Source: an uncultured Prevotella sp.
Lineage (GTDB): Bacteria > Bacteroidota > Bacteroidia > Bacteroidales > Bacteroidaceae
Length of the DNA stretch: 6,024 nt
Reading direction: 5' to 3'
Assembly (NCBI GenBank): GCA_945827565.1
Contig: CALZNR010000096.1
Span: 1-6,024 of the forward strand
The number at the start of each line of letters is the position of its first letter. Within the stretch, counting starts at the first letter, position 1. Of this stretch, positions 1 to 5,979 are shown piece after piece. Both the position numbers and the translations under genes were made by a program. The notes beneath the pieces are model-generated. The model was not told where the DNA came from, did not search any database, and saw only the letters and a list, made by a program, of their open reading frames with translations.

Positions 1-45
1 GATTTCTGCCTGTCTCGTGGGCTCGGAGATGTGTATAAGAGACAG
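1..45. other. Nextera i7-side adapter with index (artefact)
   Basis: This is library adapter, not genomic DNA. Positions 12-45 match the 34-nt Nextera read-2 transposase adapter, ending in the 19-bp Tn5 mosaic end (27-45). Positions 4-11 (TTCTGCCT) occupy the i7 index slot and match what I recall as index N703 (AGGCAGAA when read as the index). Positions 1-3 (GAT) are the last bases of the i7 flow-cell primer. Genomic sequence begins at 46. Any open reading frame crossing 45/46 is a chimera. Confidence 0.98.
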
Positions 46-244
46 GTTGTATGCCGGGCTTGGCTATGTGTGCCAACATATCGTCTTCACCGTCGTTCAT
101 GTCTATGCGTTTCATCGCCATGGTCACCATCTCGGTGGCAGAAGCGGCAATGGCGTCGGCCATCACCTGATTGGAACTGAACTTGCCAGTACCCAAAAAC
201 AAGCGCGAGTTGAATACCTTACCCGCAATCGTTAGTTTTTCCAT
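46..244 (-). CDS. thiG: Thiazole synthase ThiG, N-terminal fragment
   Basis: ThiG is a cytoplasmic TIM-barrel enzyme. It builds thiazole phosphate from deoxyxylulose 5-phosphate, dehydroglycine and the sulfur carried as ThiS thiocarboxylate. The 66 visible residues begin [20 protein letters not shown] and contain two family hallmarks, the GTGKF motif (residues 19-23) and MAMKR (42-46). Family members are about 255-260 residues, so roughly three quarters of the protein is missing, including the Schiff-base lysine. The missing part was cut off by the adapter; this is not a biological truncation. The ATG at 244-242 is chosen because an in-frame TGA lies three codons upstream and homology starts here. 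The nearest Shine-Dalgarno-like sequence (AAGGAG, 269-264) is 19 nt away, which is far but not unusual for Bacteroidota. It is the first gene after the TPP riboswitch, so it is probably the head of a thi operon running left. Past 46 the frame stays open through the adapter and would gain a false tail. Confidence 0.95.
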
Positions 245-263
245 ATTTCTTCAATCGTTATGT

Positions 264-336
264 CTCCTTGTTCTGTATGCTTAACATTCTCATCGTGTAC
301 CGATAGAACAGCGGAAGTGCGAAAGGCAGCAAGGAG
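264..336 (-). promoter_or_regulatory. Possible RBS-masking expression platform of the TPP riboswitch
   Basis: Between the TPP aptamer and thiG, the minus-strand segment CTCCTTG (336-330) is perfectly complementary to CAAGGAG (270-264), the only Shine-Dalgarno-like sequence before thiG. Inside this pair, TGTTCT (310-305) complements AGAACA (274-269), which directly abuts it. The two helices overlap by one base at 269. Together they could form a bulged hairpin hiding the AAGGAG. No intrinsic terminator is visible here, so translational control is the more likely mode. The pairing is seen in the sequence; its role is inferred. The 19-nt spacing from AAGGAG to the ATG weakens the idea. Confidence 0.42.
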
Positions 337-348
337 GAAAATAGCGTT

Positions 349-431
349 GACAGTCCCTACGGCGGCATTATCCGCATCAGGTGTTACGGGTATAATCTCA
401 GCCTCGGCAACCGCTTGGGCACCCCTCTATC
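349..431 (-). promoter_or_regulatory. TPP riboswitch (Thi box) aptamer
   Basis: The minus strand carries the conserved elements of the thiamine-pyrophosphate aptamer in order: GGGGTGCC, GGCTGAGA, TACCCGT, ACCTGAT, GGATAATGCC and CGTAGGGA. P1 can form from GATAG (431-427) and CTGTC (353-349), and the GCGG/CCGC stem flanks the ATAATG loop. It lies between the predicted transcription start (about 433-436) and thiG, so it should lower thiG expression when TPP is plentiful. These conserved bases are diagnostic of the class. Confidence 0.97.
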
Positions 432-439
432 CTACCTTG

Positions 440-470
440 CAAAGGTAGCGCATAATGCTGAAATGGCAAA
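440..470 (-). promoter_or_regulatory. Bacteroidota-type promoter for thiG
   Basis: On the minus strand, TTTG (470-467) is followed after exactly 19 nt by TACCTTTG (447-440). This matches the Bacteroidota housekeeping-sigma consensus TTTG-N19-TAnnTTTG. Initiation a few bases downstream would start the transcript almost directly at the TPP aptamer. Promoter, aptamer and gene line up, which supports all three calls. Confidence 0.85.
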
Positions 471-532
471 ACATTTTACACCATTTTTTACGAGAAACGC
501 GCGGATGTATTCTTTATTCAGATTTTATTCAT

Positions 533-540
533 TAACTTTG
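533..540 (+). promoter_or_regulatory. Probable -7 element for the YitT-family gene
   Basis: TAACTTTG fits the Bacteroidota -7 consensus TAnnTTTG and lies 22 nt before the ATG at 563. No good TTTG stands at the expected -33 position (510-513 reads TTCT), so the promoter may be weak or activator-dependent. It is divergent from the thiG promoter. Confidence 0.45.
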
Positions 541-562
541 CATCAATATAACTCAAAGAAAC

Positions 563-1447
563 ATGCAACACGCCATTGTCACCAACGAACAGAAGATACG
601 TAGTCAAGCCAAAGATTTGTTCTTTATTGCTTTTGGCATATTGCTCTACTCCTTTGGCTACACCGCCTTTATCCTGCCCGAAAAGGTGGTGATGGGAGGT
701 GTGGCAGGTATCTCTGCCTTGGGCTACTATGCCCTGTCCATCCCACCCGGAGCCACCATGTGGATACTCAACGCTGCCCTGCTGATCATTGCCTTCAAGG
801 GCATCAGCAAGCAGTTTACCATCCGCACCATCATTGGTGTCACCATCATGTCGCTCATGGTGAGTGCGCTACAACCCATATTTCAGCAATACCCGCTGAT
901 TACCGCTGGCGAAGACAAGTTTATGCACGTGTTGATAGGGGCTGCCTTGGGAGGAGCCGGGCTGGGTATTGTGTTCAGTCACAACGGTTCAACAGGAGGC
1001 ACCGACATCATCATTGCCCTTCTCAACAAGTACTTCCGTGTGGGCTTTGGCAGGGCAATGCAGTTTATCGACATCAGCATCATCTCCTCTTCTTACCTGC
1101 TTTTCCACAGCACTGAGACGATTGTGTACGGTGTGGCATTTACCATCATTGCCAGTTATCTGTGCGACTACGTGATCAACGGAACCCGACAAACAGTGCA
1201 ATTCTTCATCATTTCCAAGGAATACGAGAAGATAGCCGATACCATCAACCATAAGATGGACCGCGGTGTTACACTCATCGAGGGCAAGGGATGGTATTCC
1301 AAAGAGGGGGTAAAGATACTGATGGTGCTGGCACGCAAGTACGAGTCGCAAGAGCTATTTAATAGTGTGAAGGCGATAGACCCCTACGCCCTCATCTCCC
1401 AAACCTTCTGCCACGGTGTATTTGGCGAGGGATTTGACAAGATGTAG
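563..1447 (+). CDS. YitT family membrane protein with C-terminal DUF2179 domain
   Basis: This complete 294-residue protein has the usual length for the YitT/DUF2179 family. The N-terminal two thirds is hydrophobic, with about six predicted membrane segments (roughly residues 17-38, 65-80, 87-105, 119-138, 165-182 and 187-205). Family signatures visible are the FILPEKVVMGGVAGIS stretch (36-51) and HNGSTGGTDI (140-149). The soluble C-terminal part (about 211-291) is the DUF2179 domain, with DRGVTLIEGKGWYS (233-246) and a final FGEGFDKM. The family's transport substrate or other role is not established, so I give no function beyond an inner-membrane protein with a cytoplasmic regulatory-type domain. 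The ATG at 563 is the only sensible start; the next Met (residue 44) would remove the first membrane segment. There is no Shine-Dalgarno sequence before it, which is normal in Bacteroidota. It is transcribed alone, divergent from thiG, and a tRNA gene follows. Confidence 0.93.
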   Translation: MQHAIVTNEQKIRSQAKDLFFIAFGILLYSFGYTAFILPEKVVMGGVAGISALGYYALSIPPGATMWILNAALLIIAFKGISKQFTIRTIIGVTIMSLMVSALQPIFQQYPLITAGEDKFMHVLIGAALGGAGLGIVFSHNGSTGGTDIIIALLNKYFRVGFGRAMQFIDISIISSSYLLFHSTETIVYGVAFTIIASYLCDYVINGTRQTVQFFIISKEYEKIADTINHKMDRGVTLIEGKGWYSKEGVKILMVLARKYESQELFNSVKAIDPYALISQTFCHGVFGEGFDKM

Positions 1448-1463
1448 CCAGCCTCTGTAAGAA

Positions 1464-1486
1464 GACAGGAGAGCCCACAGCCTGTC
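1464..1486 (+). other. Weak hairpin after the YitT gene
   Basis: GACAGG (1464-1469) and CCTGTC (1481-1486) form a 6-bp stem with an 11-nt loop, starting 16 nt after the stop codon. An A-rich stretch follows, not a T-tract, so it is not a classic intrinsic terminator. It may stabilise the 3' end of the mRNA. The rest of 1448-1555 is A-rich and shows no gene. Confidence 0.3.
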
Positions 1487-1555
1487 AGGAAACAAAAACA
1501 AGAGAAGGAGCAAAAAAGAAATCGACAAAGCACACCACAAAAAAAGATGAAAATC

Positions 1556-1587
1556 TTTGGCAGTTTCGCAAAGTCTTTGTACTTTTG
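1556..1587 (+). promoter_or_regulatory. Promoter for tRNA-Val
   Basis: TTTG (1556-1559) is separated by 20 nt from TACTTTTG (1580-1587), a good match to the Bacteroidota TTTG-N19/20-TAnnTTTG consensus. The transcription start should fall near 1592-1596, about 12-16 nt before the mature tRNA 5' end. Confidence 0.72.
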
Positions 1588-1607
1588 CATCCGCAATCAA
1601 GAAGCAT

Positions 1608-1682
1608 AGGGGCGTAGCCCAGTTGGTTTAGAGCGCTGCAGTCACATTGCAGAGGTCATCGGTTCGAGCCCGATCGTCCCTA
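1608..1682 (+). tRNA. tRNA-Val(CAC)
   Basis: The 75-nt sequence folds into a full cloverleaf. The acceptor stem is AGGGGCG/CGTCCCT with one G-U pair; the D arm is GCCC/GAGC with one C-A mismatch and a 10-nt loop. The anticodon stem is CTGCA/TGCAG, the variable loop has five bases, and the T arm is ATCGG-TTCGAGC-CCGAT. The 7-nt anticodon loop GTCACAT puts U33 before anticodon CAC (1643-1645), which reads valine GUG. The valine identity bases A35, C36, G3-C70 and A73 are present. CCA is not encoded. A purine (G) at position 32 is uncommon, since this base is usually a pyrimidine. It has its own promoter and is followed at once by a strong terminator. Confidence 0.95.
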
Positions 1683-1685
1683 CTT

Positions 1686-1728
1686 CAAAAAAAGAAAGAG
1701 AGTGTGTCACACTCTCTTTCTTTTTTTG
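1686..1728. terminator. Perfect 43-bp palindromic bidirectional terminator
   Basis: Two perfectly complementary 21-nt arms (1686-1706 and 1708-1728) surround one central base. The stem core is GAAAGAGAGTGTG paired with CACACTCTCTTTC, and each arm ends in an A7 or T7 run. Whichever strand is read, a stable hairpin runs into a U-tract. It should therefore end the tRNA-Val transcript (plus) and also the convergent GH28 transcript (minus), whose stop codon lies 70 nt away. Nothing else is recognisable in 1729-1798. Confidence 0.92.
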
Positions 1729-1798
1729 TCAACTTCTCACCTGCGATGGAGCCACGGCTCATTGGGAGCATGGAAGCCCCCAACAGCCAGAGGTATTC

Positions 1799-3180
1799 TC
1801 ACTTGCCAAACGCAGGATAATCTATATGCTCTGCCACCACATTAAAGGCATTGGTAACGGCATTGAGGAACTTATTCACGCGCCCTATCTTCAAATTGTT
1901 CAAATAGATATCGTGCACAGGATTGCGGGCATCACCCTTGATTTCACAGATTGCATCTGTACGCTTTATCTCACAGTTTTCCATATATATGTCGTGGATA
2001 GAGGTGATGCGTGTCTCGTAGGTGGGCACCAACTTCTTCCACTGATAGAGCACATCGGTGTCTATCTCAAACATGCGTCCGGCACAGGTGCCCTTGCAGT
2101 GCGCATATATATATGGTGTAGGAAACCGCCACGACGGTGATTGGTCTTCAGATACATCATGCGAAACACGCTGTCGGTGGCCTCGCAATGTTCCATCAGT
2201 ATGTTTCTCACACCTCCGCTCATCTCACTTCCGATGCCCAGCAGACAGTGTCCTTTCACAATCTCACAGTGGCGTATCACCACATTCTCCGTAGGCTGGT
2301 TGAGTCTCCAGGCATCTCTGTTTCTACCCGATTTTATCACCACAGCATCATCGCCCTGATCAAAACGACAGTTCTCTACCAGCACATTGCGTGTCATCTC
2401 CAGGTCTATTCCATCATTGTTGTGATTGTGTGCATAGACATTGAGATTGCGGGCAATGCCTCCATCGCACAGAAAGAGATGGATGGTCCAGAAAGGAGAG
2501 CCATTGATGTGGAAGCCGTCAAGCAGGATGTTGCGACAGCGATTGAAATGAATCAGGTGCGGACGCATGTTGTACGCACCCACAGCCATCTGTCGCTGTT
2601 CCACAGGCACATCGGTAGAACCCCATGTATAGAGTAACTTTGAACCTTCGAGATGCTCCTTGGGTCGTTTGAACCATGGTGTCCAGCCTTTGATGCGCGG
2701 CTGTAGTTTTCCAGAACCCGTGATGGCCACGTTCTCGCAGTTGAAGGCATAAACCAAAGGCGAGTAGTTGAAGCACTCCAAGCCCTCCCATGAGGTCTGC
2801 ACAGCAGGCAGATAGTCGGCAGCATTGTCAGAAAACTCAAGCACAGCCCCTTCTTCCAAGCGAAGGTTCACATTGCTCATCAAATGGATGGCTCCGGTAA
2901 ACCATCTGCCGGCAGGTACCACTACCACACCACCTCCAGCCTTGTTGCAGGCACGTATAGCCTTGGCTATGGCTTTTGCATTGTTGTATTCTCCTCCTGC
3001 CTTTGCGCCATATTTGGTGATAACAAAGCGTTTTTCCGGGAACACATATTCCTTGATGGGTTCCATGGCAAAAGGTGCATCCACATGGTGAAGTACATAC
3101 TGCGCTTCCCGTTTCCCTGCCGCCTGCGCCATCACTCCAAAGAGCATAGCGAGCATCACAGACAATAAGATTCTTTTCAT
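1799..3180 (-). pseudogene. Secreted GH28 polygalacturonase-like enzyme, frameshifted
   Basis: Glycoside hydrolase family 28 enzymes hydrolyse galacturonic-acid linkages in pectin using a right-handed beta-helix. The gene begins with MKRILLSVMLAMLFGVMAQA, a clear Sec signal peptide ending near residue 20. Family motifs follow: NNDGID (254-259), QGDD (275-278, catalytic aspartates), GHC-LLGIGSEMSGGVRN (from 310, where many members have GHG) and YLKTNHRRGG (343-352, the RIK-type motif). The first frame runs from 3180 to a stop at 2062. Homology then continues in another frame (open 2188-1799) with GRMFEIDTDVLYQW and beta-helix rungs, ending at TGA 1801-1799. The shift maps to about 2100-2114, at an (AT)5 run. 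Removing one AT gives 459 residues; adding one base just after it gives 460. Both lengths are normal for the family. ATG 3180 is preferred over in-frame ATG 3234 because the signal peptide starts there. Only a weak -7-like TACCTATG (3239-3232) is visible upstream. This may be a real mutation, a variable tract or an assembly error. Confidence 0.88.
2105..2114. repeat. (AT)5 tract at the GH28 frameshift
   Basis: Five AT units lie inside the GH28 coding sequence exactly where the reading frame changes. Loss of one unit would restore one open frame reading HHIYAHCKGTCAGRMFEID. A one-base deletion just downstream, in the ATGCGCACTGC segment, would explain the shift equally well and would give HHIYMRNCKGTCAG after repair. 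Confidence 0.7.
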
Positions 3181-3251
3181 TTGTTTTTTGTTTTGGTTAG
3201 TAACTTTATTCCACGCTCGCACCTTTCCGTTCATAGGTACCCCCTATAACG

Positions 3252-3281
3252 AAAAAAAGGAAGCCTCTTGCGAGAACTTCC
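3252..3281 (-). terminator. Intrinsic terminator of tRNA-Phe
   Basis: On the minus strand GGAAG (3281-3277) pairs with CTTCC (3263-3259). Inside is a small TT/G internal loop, then CTC/GAG closed by a GCAA tetraloop. A T7 run (3258-3252) follows directly. It starts 17 nt after the tRNA-Phe 3' end and would also stop any readthrough from thiL before it reaches the GH28 gene. Confidence 0.88.
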
Positions 3282-3297
3282 CTAATGAAAGGAGGAG

Positions 3298-3370
3298 TGG
3301 TGCCACCAGGAATCGAACCGGGGACACAAGGATTTTCAGTCCTTTGCTCTACCAACTGAGCTATGGCACC
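3298..3370 (-). tRNA. tRNA-Phe(GAA)
   Basis: The 73-nt cloverleaf has acceptor GGTGCCA/TGGCACC, D arm GCTC/GAGC with an 8-nt loop, and anticodon stem AAGGA/TCCTT. The loop CTGAAAA carries anticodon GAA (3336-3334), which reads phenylalanine. The variable loop is GTGTC, the T loop is TTCGATT, and the discriminator is A73. CCA is not encoded. The T stem CCCGG/CCTGG has one C-U mismatch at pair 51-63; all other stems pair fully. It has its own promoter and terminator. Confidence 0.97.
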
Positions 3371-3394
3371 ATTGCGTTTCCTTGTTTGCGGGTG

Positions 3395-3426
3395 CAAAGG
3401 TAAGAACAATAATTGAGTTAGCCAAA
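3395..3426 (-). promoter_or_regulatory. Promoter for tRNA-Phe
   Basis: On the minus strand TTTG (3426-3423) is followed after 20 nt by TACCTTTG (3402-3395), matching the Bacteroidota consensus. The -7 element TACCTTTG is identical to the one before thiG. The expected start lies about 12-20 nt before the tRNA. The surrounding stretch 3371-3491 holds no gene and no clear terminator for thiL. Confidence 0.82.
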
Positions 3427-3491
3427 CGTTTCCCTAAAAAACTTACCAAATTAACACGCATTAACAAAGAAACACCACTCGCTCAGTGCTC

Positions 3492-4565
3492 CTAATCCAC
3501 TTTCTTCAAGGGGTTCCAGCCCTGTGCCGTGATAGGAAACTCATTGCCATCTCGTGCCACGAGCACGCTGCCCAGTTCCTTTCTGGTGATATGCCCTATG
3601 AGTTTCACATCTTCCAATGCTTCAATCTTGGCATGGTCGCCAATGGGAACGGTGAACAGCAGTTCATAGTCCTCACCGCCATTGAGAGCACAGGTGGTTA
3701 CGTTCATATTCAGTTCTTCTGCCATCACTGCCGTTTGATAGTCTATAGGCAGATTTTTCTCGTAGATACGGCACCCTACCCCGCTCTGCTTACAGATGTG
3801 CAGCAGTTCGCTCGAAAGTCCGTCGCTCACATCCATCATCGCCGTGGGCAGGATGTCGGCTTCTCTCAGTCGCTGCACAATGTCGCCACGCGCCTCTGCC
3901 TTGAGTTGACGCTGCAGCAGATACTCCTTTCCCGCAAAGTCTGCCTGGAAGTGTTTCAGTTGTTCCAAAGCCTTTCTGTCGCCCTTTTTCTTCGCCTCGT
4001 TCACCTGCTGATAATACACCGACTTCTCCCTTTCCAGCAGTTGCAATCCCATGTAGGCTGCACCAAGGTCGCCCGACACGCATATCAAGTCGGTGTCTTT
4101 TGCACCATTTCTATAAACTATGCGCTGCTTGTCGGCCTCACCGATACAGGTGATGCTGATGGCAAAGCCCGTGAACGAAGAGGTGGTATCGCCTCCCACA
4201 ATATCCACATTCCATTTGTCGCAGGCGGCACGCAGTCCTTCGTAGAACTGCTCCATGTCTTCCACCGTGAAGCGTTTGCTCACAGCCATGCTTACGGTGA
4301 GTTGCTTGGGGGTGCCATTCATGGCAAACACGTCACTGAGGTTCACCATGGCAGACTTATATCCCAGATTGCGCAGGTCGGTATAGGTCAGGTCAAAATG
4401 CACTCCCTCCATCAGCAGGTCGGTAGTCACCAGCACCTGCTTGTCAGGATAGTTCAGCACAGCGCAGTCATCGCCCACTCCATACACGGTAGAGGTGTTC
4501 TTTATCTTCAATTCATTGGTCAGTCGGTCTATCAGTCCAAACTCTCCTAATTCTGCTATTTCCAT
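3492..4565 (-). CDS. thiL: Thiamine-monophosphate kinase ThiL
   Basis: ThiL catalyses the last step of TPP synthesis in the cytoplasm, ATP-dependent phosphorylation of thiamine monophosphate. The complete 357-residue protein shows the PurM/ThiL-fold motifs in order: GVGDDCAV (29-36), TTDLLMEGVHF (47-57), NLSD (75-78), GGDTTSS (124-130), MMDVSDGLSSEL (243-254), and GGEDYELLF (296-304). These acidic clusters bind magnesium-ATP and substrate. It is somewhat longer than E. coli ThiL (about 325). The extra length is largely a charged helical insert near 180-223, which I recall as common in Bacteroidota ThiL. The ATG at 4565 is 14 nt after the stop of the upstream surface-protein gene, with no Shine-Dalgarno sequence, no visible terminator and no TAnnTTTG between them. 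Cotranscription or an internal promoter is therefore likely. No TPP riboswitch precedes it, unlike thiG. Readthrough into tRNA-Phe is possible. Confidence 0.96.
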   Translation of the reverse strand: MEIAELGEFGLIDRLTNELKIKNTSTVYGVGDDCAVLNYPDKQVLVTTDLLMEGVHFDLTYTDLRNLGYKSAMVNLSDVFAMNGTPKQLTVSMAVSKRFTVEDMEQFYEGLRAACDKWNVDIVGGDTTSSFTGFAISITCIGEADKQRIVYRNGAKDTDLICVSGDLGAAYMGLQLLEREKSVYYQQVNEAKKKGDRKALEQLKHFQADFAGKEYLLQRQLKAEARGDIVQRLREADILPTAMMDVSDGLSSELLHICKQSGVGCRIYEKNLPIDYQTAVMAEELNMNVTTCALNGGEDYELLFTVPIGDHAKIEALEDVKLIGHITRKELGSVLVARDGNEFPITAQGWNPLKKVD

Positions 4566-4579
4566 TTCTTCTGTAAATT

Positions 4580-5979
4580 CTATTGCTTATGTATTTTCTT
4601 TCCATTCACCACATACACACCGGTGGGCAGTCCCTCCAATGCTTCTGCTTCGGGCACATCCTGTCGAAGCATCTCCCCTGCCACAGAATACACATGTGCC
4701 CTGCCAGGCGATGCCATCACCGTCTTGATGCCTGTGGGCACCACCTTGCTGACCTTGATGATGCCGTCACTGAGCAGTCGGCTGTCGTCCCATGTCACCT
4801 GATATGCCTCACACGCTGTTTTCAGTATATAACTTCCACTCTGCTTTCCACTTCCCTTAAAGATGACATACTCCTCGCCAACCACAGGTTCATAGCCAGC
4901 AGGCAGTTGCAACAGCACTGTGTCTTGACTGTGGGTGATACTGCCCTGCACGTTGAAACTGCTGTGCTTGGAGTACGACTGGTTGGAGAACATCACGAGC
5001 AGTGTACTGCCTGCATGGAGGGTGAGTGATGAAGTAAGCTTCAGTTCACCGGGCTGTGTGATTCCTCCTGTAATCACCGCTCCCTTGTTGGCCACTACCG
5101 ACGACACACAACCAGTTCCGGAAAGCAAGGCACCGCTATTGACAGTGACTGTGCCTGAAGTGACGGGAGCAAGACTGGCTGCACTTACAATATTCGACAC
5201 ACGCAGTTCTCCTTCATCCACCTGTATGGGCGAGGTAGATCCTTCACTGCGCAGCACAAGGAAGCCACTGCCTTTCTTTACGATAGATGCTGCCCTGAAC
5301 ACACCGTTGTATATGGTAGAGGCATTGTTGGTGCCAATATGATAGGTGTCAACGCCATTGCCCAAGGTGCATGCAGATGCCGTGGCAGACAGGGCACCCA
5401 CGGTAGTGGTCACTGCCTTTGCTGTTCCGCCATTGGATGTGTAGTGACCTATCACACAACCCTCTGACATCTTCAGCGTAAGTTTCGACATATCCTTCAC
5501 GCCATCCATCAGGCGGAAGTTTGCTCCCTCTGCCACAAGCGTGCCCTCAAACCTTGAGAAGTCTGCACCTATATCGTTGCGCACTCCATCCGAAACGATA
5601 GTGAGCTGTCCGCTGCCGCTGACACTGCCATTGATGGCTCCGCGCGTGGTACCACGTATCACAGCCTTGGCCCCTTGCGGCACCTGGACAGACTGGTTGA
5701 GTACAGGGCGCCTTGAACTGTCGTTCATCTTTATCAGCTGCACCTCACCGCCTTCCAGTATCAGGGGCGAGGAGGCTTTTCCAAAGGTGGAGTTCCATGC
5801 TCCCTGTGCCACCACTCCTCTGAGCACCTTCATACCATTGAACATATTGGTGCCACCGTAGTTGAAATTCAGCTGTCCGTCACCGTCCTTCACCAAGAAA
5901 CCGTTTCCCTTGACCTGTCCTTTCAGCGACAGCGAACCAGAAGCATTTGCCACCTCAACAGTTGCAGTGTCGTTAATAC
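4580..5979 (-). CDS. Passenger-repeat (PATR/beta-strand repeat) surface protein, C-terminal part
   Basis: The 465 visible residues are the C-terminal part of a large secreted protein. Three glycine-rich passenger-associated repeat units are recognisable (about residues 16-60, 115-155 and 222-262 of the fragment), of the form GxGxLxKxGxGxLxL...N.F.G...V..G.L. Next is the typical closing segment with VTVNSGALLSGTGCV (277-291) and LTSSLTLHAGSTLLVMF (314-330). Such repeats form an extended beta-helix. No outer-membrane beta-barrel follows. Instead the protein ends in a short domain with HVYSVAGEML (428-437) and GLPTGVYVVNGKK (449-461), resembling a type IX secretion C-terminal tail. I infer a cell-surface adhesin or structural protein; no function is proven. 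The frame stays open to the adapter junction (INDTATVEVANASG...), so the N-terminus is missing. The GTG at 5953 is internal and not the start. thiL follows 14 nt downstream. Confidence 0.85.

Noticed and set aside
17..235. Plus-strand 72-residue ORF starting [11 protein letters not shown]
   Set aside because: Its start lies in the adapter and the rest is antisense to thiG.
258..293. Eleven-codon leader ORF (MRMLSIQNKET) before thiG
   Set aside because: It has no own ribosome site, no regulatory codon run, and overlaps the putative RBS-masking element; such a short ORF is expected by chance.
1355..1600. Minus-strand ORFs of 70-81 residues across the YitT gene end
   Set aside because: They are antisense to the YitT gene end and the A-rich spacer; their phenylalanine/leucine-rich sequence simply reflects the A-rich plus strand.
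1686..1728. Palindrome as a CRISPR repeat, att site or REP element
   Set aside because: It occurs once in the window, has no spacers or integrase nearby, and its A/T-tract layout next to a tRNA fits a terminator. An integration site at the tRNA 3' end is not supported, since no duplicated tRNA end is seen.
1729..1798. Possible extra C-terminal coding sequence (frame reading VRIPLAVGGFHAPNEPWLHRR)
   Set aside because: It needs a second frameshift after a plausible GH28 end and I know no homologous tail; left as spacer.
2137..2637. Plus-strand ORF of 166 residues opposite the GH28 gene
   Set aside because: It is antisense to conserved GH28 motifs, with no recognisable domain and no promoter.
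3181..3234. Upstream ATG at 3234 as the GH28 start
   Set aside because: It would put 18 polar residues before a perfect signal peptide, and it falls within the possible -7 element; ATG 3180 is better.
3486..4550. Long plus-strand ORF of 354 residues
   Set aside because: It lies entirely opposite thiL, whose motifs are complete. It is histidine-rich and low in family-like features, typical of an antisense shadow frame.
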